Source: SFLA01 sp045595785
Lineage (GTDB): Bacteria; Bacillota; Clostridia; Oscillospirales; CAG-382
Assembly: GCA_045595785.1 (NCBI GenBank)
Contig: JAZOBE010000037.1
Location: 32,956-96,955, forward strand
Direction of reading: 5' to 3'
DNA: 64,000 nucleotides
The position numbers were made by a program, and so were the translations under genes. The notes below the pieces were generated by a model. It was not told the origin of the DNA and made no database searches. It saw only the letters and a list, made by a program, of their open reading frames with translations. Below are positions 1 to 8,206 of the stretch, in pieces (within the stretch, counting starts at the first letter, position 1; each line of letters opens with the position of its first letter).

Positions 1-1
1 G

Positions 2-106
2 GGTGATACTCCCAATGAAGACGAGCAGGCGTTTCTTGAAGCGGCGGAGGAGCAGTATGCATCCATGCTGGCATCACGCAGGAAGCCCTTTTCAAGAAAC
101 AGATAA
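2..106 (+). CDS. C-terminal end of an unidentified protein (partial)
   Basis: An open frame enters from the left edge and stops with TAA at 104-106, giving 34 visible residues. They are acidic in the middle (EDEQAFLEAAEEQYA) and end in a basic tail (SRRKPFSRNR). The stop lies 11 bases before the next start, so this gene probably heads an operon with the MgtC-like gene. Too little is visible to name a family. Confidence 0.5.
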   Translation, partial: GDTPNEDEQAFLEAAEEQYASMLASRRKPFSRNR

Positions 107-117
107 GGAGGAAGATT

Positions 118-837
118 ATGATAAACGACCCTTTGGCAACCTTGATGGGAAGTTGGTCAACCGAAATTAATATCTACACCATTCTTTTGAGAATAGGTAT
201 TTCCATGCTGTTTTCGGCGTTTATAGGAATTGAACGCTCTTCAAAACGCCATTCTGCAGGACTGCGTACCTTTATTATGGTGTCCCTTGCAGGCACGGTG
301 GCGATGCTTACCGATATTTTCCTTATATCGGAAACCAAGATGAGTATACCCGTCCTTTCTGCGGCAGTAGTCATCGGCGGTGCGATGATAAGCGGAAACT
401 CCGTGCTGTACAGCTCAAAAAGCCAGATAAAAGGACTTACCACCTCTGCAGCACTCTGGGCGTGCGGTGTTATCGGGCTTACGGCAGGCGCAGGACTGTA
501 TACCGTAACTTTGGTAGCATTTATTGCGGTAATATGCGGACTTTCTCTTTTCCCCACCATCGAGCACGGACTAAAAGACAGATTTAACCATTTTGAGATA
601 CATCTGGAACTGAAAAACAAAAGCAACCTTCAGGATTTTGTAACCACCATAAGAAAGCTGGGAATGGTTATTGATAACATTGAATCCAACCCTGCGTATA
701 TAAATTCGGGACTGAGCGTTTATACGGTTTCGGTTACTATACACGGCAAGGAACTGAAGAAATACAAAAAGCACTCGGAAATAATTGAGGCGTTAAGCAC
801 ACTGGAATACGTTTATCATATAGAGGAAATGGAATAA
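118..837 (+). CDS. MgtC/SapB-family membrane protein
   Basis: A 239-residue protein with four or five hydrophobic segments in the first 145 residues, then a soluble C-terminal domain of about 90 residues with an alternating strand/helix look. The N-terminal half has the MgtC/SapB signature: a G-x-E-R turn near residues 37-40 and AGLRT at 47-51, then a small-residue-rich helix. The soluble tail resembles the ACT-like domain of longer MgtC homologues. Family members are inner-membrane proteins linked to magnesium limitation and, in pathogens, to control of F-type ATPase; the role here is unknown. A clear AAGGAGG site precedes ATG 118. The stop overlaps the next start by one base (TAATG). Confidence 0.85.
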   Translation: MINDPLATLMGSWSTEINIYTILLRIGISMLFSAFIGIERSSKRHSAGLRTFIMVSLAGTVAMLTDIFLISETKMSIPVLSAAVVIGGAMISGNSVLYSSKSQIKGLTTSAALWACGVIGLTAGAGLYTVTLVAFIAVICGLSLFPTIEHGLKDRFNHFEIHLELKNKSNLQDFVTTIRKLGMVIDNIESNPAYINSGLSVYTVSVTIHGKELKKYKKHSEIIEALSTLEYVYHIEEME

Positions 838-1862
838 TGATACGATTTGAATGTGATTATACTGACGGATGCGCACCTCAGGTGTTGGATGCGCTGATAA
901 AAACAAACGGACTTAACACCGTTGGCTACGGAAAGGACGAGTTTTGTGCTGCCGCCTCAGAAAAGATAAAGAAATACTGCTGTGCGCCCAATGCGGAGGT
1001 GCATTTTGCAGTCGGCGGTACACAAACAAATACTATAATTATTTCTTCCGTGCTCCGTCCCTTTGAGTGCGTAGTATGCTGTGAAAGCGGACATATCAAC
1101 GTTCACGAGACAGGAGCTATCGAGGCGACGGGCCACAAGGTATATGCCCTTCCTGCGGTAGACGGAAAAATACAAGCATCTGATCTTGAAAAACTGCTTT
1201 CACTTCCCGAAAACGAGCACGAGGTAAAGCCGGGAATAGTTTATATATCCTTCCCTTCCGAAACCGGCTCCATCTACTCCGCAAAAGAGCTTGAGGATAT
1301 TTACGGTATCTGCCAAAAGTACGGTGTTCCTTTGTTTATTGACGGTGCACGTCTCGCATACGGTCTTGCCGCACGGGAAAACGACGTTACCCTGCCCTAC
1401 CTTGCTTCCCACTGCGATGTGTTTTACATCGGCGGTACAAAATGCGGGGCTATGTTTGGCGAGGCAATGGTGTTTACCAACCCCGCCCTTGCAAAAAACA
1501 TACGCCATATGATAAAACGCCAAGGCGCTATGCTTGCCAAAGGCAGACTTCTGGGCGTTCAATTTGACGCGCTGTTTACCGACGGAGTATATTTTACCCT
1601 CGGCGAGCACGCGATGAAAATGGCGGACAAAATTAAGAAATGCCTTGCGGACAATGGCATTGACTTGTACTATCAGTCCCCAACCAACCAGATATTCCCT
1701 ATATTCGAAAACAGCGTTTTGGAAAAGCTAAAAGAAAAGTATTCCTTTGAGCACATGGCTTCTCTCGATGAGAAAACGGCGGTGCGTATATGCCCCGGAT
1801 GGTCAACCAAGGAAGAAAACGTGGATATGCTGATAGAAGACATAAACAATTTAGTAAAATAA
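837..1862 (+). CDS. ltaE: Low-specificity L-threonine aldolase (PLP enzyme)
   Basis: A 341-residue fold-type I PLP enzyme of the threonine aldolase/beta-eliminating lyase family, which cleaves L-threonine or L-allo-threonine to glycine and acetaldehyde. Visible landmarks are the AVGGTQTN phosphate-binding turn (58-65), FIDGAR with the ring-stacking Asp169, and YIGGTKCG with the Schiff-base Lys202. Length is normal. Its start overlaps the MgtC-like stop by one base, so the two are co-transcribed and probably translationally coupled. A hairpin terminator follows directly. Whether it prefers threonine or another beta-hydroxy amino acid cannot be read from sequence. Confidence 0.88.
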   Translation: MIRFECDYTDGCAPQVLDALIKTNGLNTVGYGKDEFCAAASEKIKKYCCAPNAEVHFAVGGTQTNTIIISSVLRPFECVVCCESGHINVHETGAIEATGHKVYALPAVDGKIQASDLEKLLSLPENEHEVKPGIVYISFPSETGSIYSAKELEDIYGICQKYGVPLFIDGARLAYGLAARENDVTLPYLASHCDVFYIGGTKCGAMFGEAMVFTNPALAKNIRHMIKRQGAMLAKGRLLGVQFDALFTDGVYFTLGEHAMKMADKIKKCLADNGIDLYYQSPTNQIFPIFENSVLEKLKEKYSFEHMASLDEKTAVRICPGWSTKEENVDMLIEDINNLVK

Positions 1863-1870
1863 CGATAAAA

Positions 1871-1896
1871 CCGCCGAAGATTTTCGGCGGTTTTTG
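1871..1896. terminator. Intrinsic terminator, probably bidirectional
   Basis: CCGCCGAA and TTCGGCGG form a GC-rich stem followed by TTTTT on the plus strand. On the minus strand the stem is followed by TTTTATCG. It sits between convergent genes (threonine aldolase and the 1916-2497 gene) and can serve both. Confidence 0.85.
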
Positions 1897-1915
1897 TATT
1901 TATCATATTGAATGT

Positions 1916-2497
1916 TTATAAAGTGGCTAAAAGAGCTTCCGTATCCACTTCGTAGACAGCGCAAACATACACATCAACGTTGCCATCGCCTACAAGGTCT
2001 TGCTCTAACAATGCTTTATATTCCGTTTTGAATTTGTATGCATCGCGTTCGTTGGAAAACAATCCGTTTTCGTTGAGAAGTGCTCGATAGTTTTCAAACC
2101 TTTCGTTATTATACAAATCGTACAATGTCATAATACTCAACGGTATTTCGGTAACCTCATAACCGAGAAATATTCTTTTCGGGATTTCGTCTTTCCATAT
2201 CTCGTGAGGATAATCACTTTCGATGAAAAGAAGGCGGAGGTTAAAGCCTAATGAATTGCACATAAAAATATATCTTTTTGCCAAATCGGAATCAAAAACA
2301 AATTCGTTGCATATTTCCGGACTTTCCGGAGGCCGATTAAACATTCTCTCGTGTTGTAACGCGGCTATTTCGGTTGCTTTTACTCCTAGCAAAGGGTCGT
2401 CATACAGATTGTGTATTCCTTTATAGTTGGGGGGCACAAAATCCATCGCTTTGTTTACGGCGCCCAGTTCTTGAATTAGAAGACCATTTGAGTACAT
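1916..2497 (-). CDS. Hypothetical protein
   Basis: A 193-residue soluble protein with no signal peptide or membrane segment. It is rich in aromatic and acidic residues, with a C-terminal stretch of predicted strands (DVYVCAVYEVDTEALLATL). I do not recognise the family. A GAGGG site precedes ATG 2497. It is the last gene of a minus-strand run: the MBL-hydrolase stop lies 3 bases upstream, so it is probably translated from the same message. Composition is slightly more A/T-rich than the upstream genes. Confidence 0.6.
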   Translation of the reverse strand: MYSNGLLIQELGAVNKAMDFVPPNYKGIHNLYDDPLLGVKATEIAALQHERMFNRPPESPEICNEFVFDSDLAKRYIFMCNSLGFNLRLLFIESDYPHEIWKDEIPKRIFLGYEVTEIPLSIMTLYDLYNNERFENYRALLNENGLFSNERDAYKFKTEYKALLEQDLVGDGNVDVYVCAVYEVDTEALLATL

Positions 2498-2500
2498 TTT

Positions 2501-3295
2501 TTATTCCCTCACATTCATTATTTCACATATCCCGTCGGGCGGGGCAACGCGGAGAATTACTTCCTCCCCTACTCTTATACCGCTTCCGGCAAGAGTACCG
2601 CGTGCAGCGGCGAGAGCAAGAGGCGGACGGTTGTTTTCCTCACTTAAATGTGCCAGCACCACACGCTTCGTTCCGCTATTAACAAGACGGCAGAGAAGCT
2701 GACCGCAATCACAATTGGAAAGATGGCCGTAATCCGAAAGAATACGGTTTTTAAGCGCTCTGGGATAGGGTCCGTTATCCAACAGTTCAAGATCGTGGTT
2801 GGATTCCACCACCACGCTGTCTGCACCGCAAAGAGCATCCCACACTTGGTCACTGATATGACCGATATCGGTTGCATAACCGATAACACCGTCCGGAGTG
2901 GTTATGCGGAAGCAGACCGAGCCCTGGCTATCATGAGGGGTGGCGTATGCAGTAACCGACGTATCAAGCAAAGTTACGGTGTTGCCCGGCTCGTTTTCAC
3001 AAAGAAACGGCGAAACATCGGGAAAATTCTTTTTTATGTAGCGTGCACACAAATAGGGCGCATACACGGGAATGCCGTATTTTTTGCATATAACGGCAAG
3101 ACCCTTTATATGGTCTGTATGCTCGTGTGTGACAAAGATAGCAGAAATATTTTTAATATCCGTTCCCACGTTTACAAGTGCATCCGCTATACGCTTGGCG
3201 GAAACACCTGCATCGATTAGAAACTCATCTCTGCCGGAACGGACATAAGTGCAGTTCCCCTTTGAAGAGGAAAACAAGGTACAGGCAAATACCAT
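2501..3295 (-). CDS. MBL-fold metallohydrolase, YycJ/WalJ-like
   Basis: A 264-residue metallo-beta-lactamase-fold protein. The two-metal site is visible as THEHTDH (56-62), a central His in TPHDSQG, and the downstream Asp of YATDIGH. The N-terminus (LFSSSKGNCTYV, then FLIDAG) is typical of the YycJ/WalJ group, which in Bacillus is linked to the WalRK system and to coordination of DNA replication with wall metabolism. There is no WalRK operon here; the gene lies 3 bases after galactokinase and 3 bases before a hypothetical gene, so family assignment is firmer than role. Confidence 0.85.
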   Translation of the reverse strand: MVFACTLFSSSKGNCTYVRSGRDEFLIDAGVSAKRIADALVNVGTDIKNISAIFVTHEHTDHIKGLAVICKKYGIPVYAPYLCARYIKKNFPDVSPFLCENEPGNTVTLLDTSVTAYATPHDSQGSVCFRITTPDGVIGYATDIGHISDQVWDALCGADSVVVESNHDLELLDNGPYPRALKNRILSDYGHLSNCDCGQLLCRLVNSGTKRVVLAHLSEENNRPPLALAAARGTLAGSGIRVGEEVILRVAPPDGICEIMNVRE

Positions 3296-3298
3296 AAT

Positions 3299-4579
3299 TT
3301 ACCTTGCCTCGGTTATCTTATCGCCGTCAATACAAGCGGCGCCGTAAGGACGGATATTAAGGAACATACAGCTTCCATCACCGAACACACGCTCCATCTT
3401 TTCGCGGTATTCTTCCTTACGGGAAACGGGGAGATAGGTCTGTATGGTACCTGCAAATCCGCCGCCGTGAACACGGCAAACAAGGCCCATACGCTCGGTA
3501 AGGCAGAGGGCAAGAGAAAGTCCCTGCTCGGATACGTTCTTGTTTGTATATACGTTCTGAAGGAAACGGAACGAAGAATTGCCGGATGCGGTTACACAGC
3601 GGAAATATCCCTGGGTATCACCCTTTTCAAGACATTCAACAGCGGTATCAACGCGGCGGTTTTCCTCAAAATAATGCATTGCGCGCATAATAGCTCTATC
3701 GCCTACGTTGGCACGGAGATATGCAACACGGGAAACAAACTCATCCTCATCCACCTGACGGAGTGTTTTCTTGCCCATAAGAGCTGCGCAGGAAAGCATT
3801 TCCGAGGGGACGGAAGCGTAATCATCAGTAAGATCGGCGTGGTTTCCTCCGGTGTTTACTATACAAAGAACGGTATCGCCAAGGTCGGGAGTTATCTTGC
3901 GAAGAACCGCCTCTTCACCGCCGAAATCAATATACGAGCATCCGCCGGATGCACATGCAGTCTGGTCCATAAGTCCGCAAGGCTTGCCAAAGTACACGTT
4001 TTCCGCATATTTTCCTGCCATTGCAAGGAAAAGAGGAGAAAACTTATTATCGTTATACATAACGTTAAGCATATTTCCGCACATCACCTCAAATGCGGCG
4101 GAGGAAGAAATACCGCTTCCGGTAAGCACATCGCTGGTGGTGCAGGCGCGGATTCCGCCGAGAGTACCGCCGTGAGACTTGAAATAATCACACACGCCGG
4201 AAATTACGGAAGAGGAGCTCCCCTTCTTTGCCTTGTCAGGGTCGATGTCCTCAAGGGACACCACGTCCTCACGGTATCCTTCGGACTTGATACGGATAAA
4301 GCTGTCCTCAGCCTTGGCGGCAAGGGCTATAATATCAATATCCACTGCGGCAGCAAGAACTCTGCCGTTATTATGGTCGGTATGGTTGCCAAGCAATTCG
4401 GTTCTTCCGGGAACAGACAGCATATACACATCACTGTCACCGTAAAGAGTGAGAAAGCTGTTGGCAAGAGACACCCATCTCTCACGCTGGGAGAGAATTC
4501 TGCTTTCACCGTAAAGTGCGGTAAAGGCTTTGTCGCATCCGCCGGAAGTTATATGGTTTATTAACTGCGAAACTATCAT
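3299..4579 (-). CDS. galK: Galactokinase (GHMP kinase)
   Basis: A 426-residue GHMP kinase that phosphorylates galactose at C1 with ATP (Leloir pathway). The galactokinase signature GRTELLGNHTDHNNG lies at about 58-72, the ATP-binding GSGISSSAA at 154-162, and a C-terminal GHMP motif with VHGGGFAGT near 380. I start at ATG 4579, which has GGAGG eight bases upstream; an in-frame TTG at 4594 overlaps that ribosome site and is unlikely. No galT or galE is nearby; it sits between an FkbM methyltransferase and an MBL hydrolase in one operon. Some long clostridial members act on related sugars. Confidence 0.88.
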   Translation of the reverse strand: MIVSQLINHITSGGCDKAFTALYGESRILSQRERWVSLANSFLTLYGDSDVYMLSVPGRTELLGNHTDHNNGRVLAAAVDIDIIALAAKAEDSFIRIKSEGYREDVVSLEDIDPDKAKKGSSSSVISGVCDYFKSHGGTLGGIRACTTSDVLTGSGISSSAAFEVMCGNMLNVMYNDNKFSPLFLAMAGKYAENVYFGKPCGLMDQTACASGGCSYIDFGGEEAVLRKITPDLGDTVLCIVNTGGNHADLTDDYASVPSEMLSCAALMGKKTLRQVDEDEFVSRVAYLRANVGDRAIMRAMHYFEENRRVDTAVECLEKGDTQGYFRCVTASGNSSFRFLQNVYTNKNVSEQGLSLALCLTERMGLVCRVHGGGFAGTIQTYLPVSRKEEYREKMERVFGDGSCMFLNIRPYGAACIDGDKITEAR

Positions 4580-4609
4580 AAAAATATCCTCCAAAAGCTG
4601 TCTGTATTT

Positions 4610-5647
4610 TTAAGGCATACAGTAGACCGATATATCCCACATGGGAACGTACTCTTTTTTTCTTATATAAAGCTTGTATTTAGGGTCGGTACGATGAATA
4701 AGGAGCGGCAGCTCCCAAAGGTCGCCGGTACGGTGATAAAGTGAAACGTTTAATGCAGGACGACAACGCCAGATGACGTTTGCCGCGCCTGCGAGCACCT
4801 CGCGCTCGTCACCCTCCGCATCTATCTTGATACAGCGCACGGATTCGTTTATTGCGATATCGTCAATGCTTTTGACCGGAACAACGATATTTCCCTTTCC
4901 TGTAGAAGAGGATCTTCCGCCACCGCCGGTAAACTGTGTTTCTCCTTCACACCTGCCTGCCGCCGCATTGTATGCGGTAAGACGGGGTATCTCTCTTTTC
5001 AGCATTTTGCCGTAAGAGCGCTTATCAGGCTCAAAGCAAATGATTTTTTCGGTATCGGACGCGGCGTCGTAATATTCCTGCGCCGTATCACCGGTGTATG
5101 CGCCAACGTCGATATAAGTGCCGTCGGGACGGAAGTAGCCTTCGGGCGGAGTATCGTCGCCCTCTTTATACTTAAGATACTTGATATCTCCCGTAATACA
5201 ATATGCCATTGCACGTCGGTAAATATCCCTTGAAGTATCATCCGCCAAAAGCGAATAAACCTTTTCTATTTCATCACGATTAGCCAGAATTGTCTGTTTA
5301 TCGGTAACGCCGTCACCGCATACCGCCATATAAGGAGTATACAGATAGTGCTTTGCGGTAACTCTATCCAGAATATCGGCTTTTCTGCCCTCCAAAGCAA
5401 AGCTGAGCACAGCATTAAAATCGCCGTACAATTCCTCAGCCTCAGACAGCGACAGCACCTTATACCCCAAAAAGGAATGTCCGCGTACAAAGCCATCGGA
5501 TGCGAAAACGCCCGTGACCTCTATGCCTCGTGAGGTAAGCAGGCTGTAAGCCTTCTCACCACCGTTGCCCATTCCGTAAAGCAGTACCTTTTTGCCGGAG
5601 GTCAATAGATATTCAATTCCGTCTGTAAGTGAAAAAACATTTTCCAT
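4610..5647 (-). CDS. FkbM-family SAM-dependent methyltransferase
   Basis: 345 residues in two parts. The first 130 form a Rossmann-like nucleotide-binding region (KVLLYGMGNGG at 20-30, then GVFASD), as found in front of some FkbM proteins. The C-terminal part is an FkbM methyltransferase: YIDVGAYTGDT (178-188) binds SAM, CFEPDK follows, and IKIDAEGDEREVL matches the conserved acidic loop. These enzymes O-methylate sugars or small molecules. It is first in a four-gene minus-strand operon with galK 30 bases downstream. The substrate is not evident. Confidence 0.8.
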   Translation of the reverse strand: MENVFSLTDGIEYLLTSGKKVLLYGMGNGGEKAYSLLTSRGIEVTGVFASDGFVRGHSFLGYKVLSLSEAEELYGDFNAVLSFALEGRKADILDRVTAKHYLYTPYMAVCGDGVTDKQTILANRDEIEKVYSLLADDTSRDIYRRAMAYCITGDIKYLKYKEGDDTPPEGYFRPDGTYIDVGAYTGDTAQEYYDAASDTEKIICFEPDKRSYGKMLKREIPRLTAYNAAAGRCEGETQFTGGGGRSSSTGKGNIVVPVKSIDDIAINESVRCIKIDAEGDEREVLAGAANVIWRCRPALNVSLYHRTGDLWELPLLIHRTDPKYKLYIRKKEYVPMWDISVYCMP

Positions 5648-5672
5648 ATCATAAACGCCTCCGTCTCTTTTT

Positions 5673-5728
5673 ATTCTAACATATTTTTTATAAAAAGGGT
5701 AGTATTTTAATCAAAATAATGTTAGAAT
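5673..5728. promoter_or_regulatory. Divergent extended -10 promoters / 10-bp inverted repeat
   Basis: The spacer between the FkbM operon and the ADP-ribosylglycohydrolase gene holds a perfect inverted repeat: ATTCTAACAT at 5673-5682 and ATGTTAGAAT at 5719-5728. Each arm read outward gives TGTTAGAAT, an extended -10 box. The repeat may simply be two matching divergent promoters, or an operator for one regulator controlling both directions. Confidence 0.5.
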
Positions 5729-5762
5729 ATATTTGTAAAAAACCTTTTTGCGGAGGTATAAT

Positions 5763-6815
5763 ATGAATATTTCCATAGAGCAATACAGAGATAAGCTTCG
5801 CGGAGCGTTGCTTGGAAGATTTGCAGGCTGTGTTTTGGGATGTCCCGTTGAGGGATGGAGCATTGACCGTATAGCGGCGTATGCGGAGGAATGCGGTATT
5901 GGTTTTCCGCCCTCAGATTACTGGCCTAAGGTTCCCAATCCGGATGAGCCCAGATATATCTATAACACCTTCAAGGATTATACCCGCCCCTGCTTTGACG
6001 GAATTCCCGGTGATGACGATATCGGATATACGCTTCTTTCCCTTTTGATTGCAGAGGAAGGAAACGGAAAGGATTTCACCCTGCAGGACGTTGCCGATAC
6101 CTGGCTCAAATACATAACAATGGCTTGGACGGCAGAAGACGTTGCCATTAAAAACCTTAAAAACGGCATCCCGCCCGAAAAAGCGGCAGAGATAGACAAC
6201 CCTTATATTGAATGGATAGGTGCGGATATCCGCTGTGACGGATACGGGTATATGTGCCCCGGCGACCCTGAAAAGGCGGCACAAATGGCAAAGACAGACG
6301 CACTTATTTCCCACCGCGGCAACGGAGTATACGGTTCTATGTATTTTGCCGCGGCTATTGCATTGGCATTTGAATGTGAAACCATAGAACAAGCACTGAT
6401 AAAAGCACTTGACTATATTCCCGCAGACAGCTCTATGGCGGAAGCGGTAAGATGGTCCATAAGGATTGCCCCCACTGTAAAGGATGCACGCCACGCAAAC
6501 GAGCTGGTAACAAAGCGTTACCCCGGAATGAGCTCGGTACATACGTTGAACAATGCTTGCCTCACTATTTTCGCGCTTTATCTGGGCGGAAATGATATCG
6601 GCAAGGTATTCGGTAACGCTGTTGCGATGGCGTACGATTGTGATTGTACCGCCGCCACCGCAGGCTCTATTGCAGGTGCCTGCTACGGAATACAAGCCCT
6701 TGACAAAAAGTGGTACGAATGCTTTGGCGACAAGGTTTGTTCATACTTCAACGGTCCCAGAGAATACAGTATTGAGGACCTGCTTTCAAGATTTGAAAAA
6801 ATAGCTATTGGATAA
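5763..6815 (+). CDS. ADP-ribosylglycohydrolase family protein
   Basis: A 350-residue member of the ADP-ribosylglycohydrolase (DraG/ARH) fold, which removes ADP-ribose from proteins or small molecules using two metal ions. The N-terminal GRFAGCVLGCPVEGW (18-32), acidic GDDDIGYT (83-90) and C-terminal CDCTAATAGSIAGACYG (about 293-309) match the metal-binding regions, with acidic ligands retained. ATG 5763 is used because GGAGGT lies six bases upstream; a TTG at 5748 overlaps that site. It is a single-gene unit ended by a hairpin terminator. No ADP-ribosyltransferase partner is in view. Confidence 0.82.
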   Translation: MNISIEQYRDKLRGALLGRFAGCVLGCPVEGWSIDRIAAYAEECGIGFPPSDYWPKVPNPDEPRYIYNTFKDYTRPCFDGIPGDDDIGYTLLSLLIAEEGNGKDFTLQDVADTWLKYITMAWTAEDVAIKNLKNGIPPEKAAEIDNPYIEWIGADIRCDGYGYMCPGDPEKAAQMAKTDALISHRGNGVYGSMYFAAAIALAFECETIEQALIKALDYIPADSSMAEAVRWSIRIAPTVKDARHANELVTKRYPGMSSVHTLNNACLTIFALYLGGNDIGKVFGNAVAMAYDCDCTAATAGSIAGACYGIQALDKKWYECFGDKVCSYFNGPREYSIEDLLSRFEKIAIG

Positions 6816-6820
6816 AAAGA

Positions 6821-6858
6821 AAACACCGTTTGTATCACGCGATATAAACGGTGTTTTT
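6821..6858. terminator. Bidirectional intrinsic terminator
   Basis: AAACACCGTTT (6821-6831) pairs with AAACGGTGTTT (6846-6856), flanked by T-runs on both strands. It lies between convergent genes that end at 6815 and 6860. Confidence 0.85.
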
Positions 6859-6859
6859 G

Positions 6860-7273
6860 TTAAAACAATATATCCTTTGCCATTTCAATCTGAAGCATCA
6901 TATGTCCGATATTGCCCTCGCCTGCAAAGGCATGTATATCGAAAAAGTCAGTATCTTCAAGAGGAAGCCACAACAACTCGTTTTCGTCGCCGTAAACATT
7001 TACGTCCTTGTTAAGCTGTCCTACGTACAATTCAAGAAGGATATTATAGTGATAATAAGTGAAATCAATAAAATGATGAAGTGTTATATCCTGTTCGGTA
7101 ATACCTGTCTCCTCTGCGAGCTCCCGATAAGCGGCAGTTAAACTTTCCTCTCCGTCCTTTGCCTTGCCGCCCACAAAGTTATATTTCCCTTTATAAGGTT
7201 CCTTTAAGCGGCGGCACATAGGCACCTCGGTATGATCCTTATTGAACACCGCTATAATGTTAAGTTTTTTCAT
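6860..7273 (-). CDS. Nudix hydrolase
   Basis: A 137-residue Nudix protein. The Nudix box runs from GGKAKDGEES to REL-AEETGI at about residues 35-58, with all catalytic Glu positions present. Family members hydrolyse a nucleoside diphosphate linked to another moiety; the MutT/8-oxo-dGTP-like layout is plausible but the substrate is not determined. I use ATG 7273 (MKKLNIIAVF) rather than the upstream in-frame TTG 7297, because residues before it do not belong to the domain and a GGTGGGA site precedes the ATG. Confidence 0.85.
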   Translation of the reverse strand: MKKLNIIAVFNKDHTEVPMCRRLKEPYKGKYNFVGGKAKDGEESLTAAYRELAEETGITEQDITLHHFIDFTYYHYNILLELYVGQLNKDVNVYGDENELLWLPLEDTDFFDIHAFAGEGNIGHMMLQIEMAKDILF

Positions 7274-7295
7274 GCTTTTCCCACCATAAAGACAC

Positions 7296-7320
7296 AAAGC
7301 GCCTTATATAAAGGCGCTTT
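7296..7320 (-). terminator. Hairpin between two minus-strand genes
   Basis: AAAGCGCCTT and AAGGCGCTTT form a perfect 10-bp stem with a 5-base loop, between the membrane-protein stop and the Nudix start. The following T-run is weak (TTTGTGTCTTT), so termination may be partial. Confidence 0.5.
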
Positions 7321-7326
7321 GAAAGA

Positions 7327-7722
7327 TTATTTGTATTTCTTAATAAGCATAGCAAGCAGGCTTGCAACACCGTATACTGCCGCAAAAGCAACGGTAGTGA
7401 TAACGGTATAAATAAGCTTTTGGGCGGCATTCGCCTCAGACGAGATGAGCAACAGCATTATAGCCACGGTTGCGGCATAGGTAACAGCTATATGTATGAG
7501 ACGTGCGGTAACGGGAGCAACCTTAAGATTAAAAACAAAGAAGGATGCGCCAAGCACAAGGCTGTATACAAGCACGAACAAAAGCTGTTTTCCAAAAAGC
7601 GTTGCAAGAGTTTTTACTCCCTCATCGGTAACGCCGGAAAGAACCATTACGATATACGCCATGGAAAGGACCGCATAAGCACCCAGACCGATAAGCGCTA
7701 TATCCTTAACACTTTTTTTCAT
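7327..7722 (-). CDS. Small four-helix membrane protein, unknown
   Basis: 131 residues with four hydrophobic segments, a basic N-terminus (MKKSVKD) and a basic C-terminus (IKKYK). Layout resembles small DUF3021-like integral membrane proteins, but I cannot assign the family with certainty. Its start touches the stop of the P-loop protein upstream, so the two are translationally coupled and may work together. Confidence 0.65.
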   Translation of the reverse strand: MKKSVKDIALIGLGAYAVLSMAYIVMVLSGVTDEGVKTLATLFGKQLLFVLVYSLVLGASFFVFNLKVAPVTARLIHIAVTYAATVAIMLLLISSEANAAQKLIYTVITTVAFAAVYGVASLLAMLIKKYK

Positions 7723-8129
7723 TAGCCGATGTATTTCTTTGCGCTCTCGGGAAGATCTGCTTCGTCAACAGAAGCGGTGATCATACAGTGGATCTCATCA
7801 CCGAGAATGGTATTGAACTTATCAAGAAATTCTGCGAAAGCGAGAACGTCGTCACCGCAGATCTTAAGTGCGCTGTCTATAAAAAGGTCGGTAACGTCAT
7901 GGTTGCTGGCGAGAAGGCCGCAAACAAAACCGTAAAGGGTGCAAGCATCCTTAACGGAATATGCCTTTGCGTCTACAAGGCGAACATCGTAACCGATGTT
8001 ATAAGAAAGGTTTCTGCCGTATTCAACGCATACTACCGAGCCGGAAGATGCTTCAGAAGCTTTTTTTACTTCGTCAATGAGAGTTTTGGTCTTGCCGGAG
8101 CCTTTAAGTCCGACTAACATTTTTATCAT
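7722..8129 (-). CDS. Small P-loop NTPase-like protein, unknown function
   Basis: 135 residues, cytoplasmic. Walker A is clear at 7-14 (GLKGSGKT) right at the N-terminus, and TDLFIDS at 80-86 is a Walker B candidate. It is far smaller than known kinases or AAA+ proteins and has no recognised substrate domain. A good AGGAGG site precedes ATG 8129. The stop overlaps the start of the four-helix membrane gene, suggesting an ATP/GTP-binding protein acting with a membrane partner. Confidence 0.65.
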   Translation of the reverse strand: MIKMLVGLKGSGKTKTLIDEVKKASEASSGSVVCVEYGRNLSYNIGYDVRLVDAKAYSVKDACTLYGFVCGLLASNHDVTDLFIDSALKICGDDVLAFAEFLDKFNTILGDEIHCMITASVDEADLPESAKKYIG

Positions 8130-8206
8130 ATTGATGTGCCTCCTAACGTGACTTTTAATGTCTGTATTTATTTTACTTTATAAATGAAGAAAAAGCAAGA
8201 GTTTTT

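Noticed and set aside
3467..4564. A 365-codon open frame on the plus strand
   Set aside because: Antisense to galactokinase, whose signature motifs are unambiguous.
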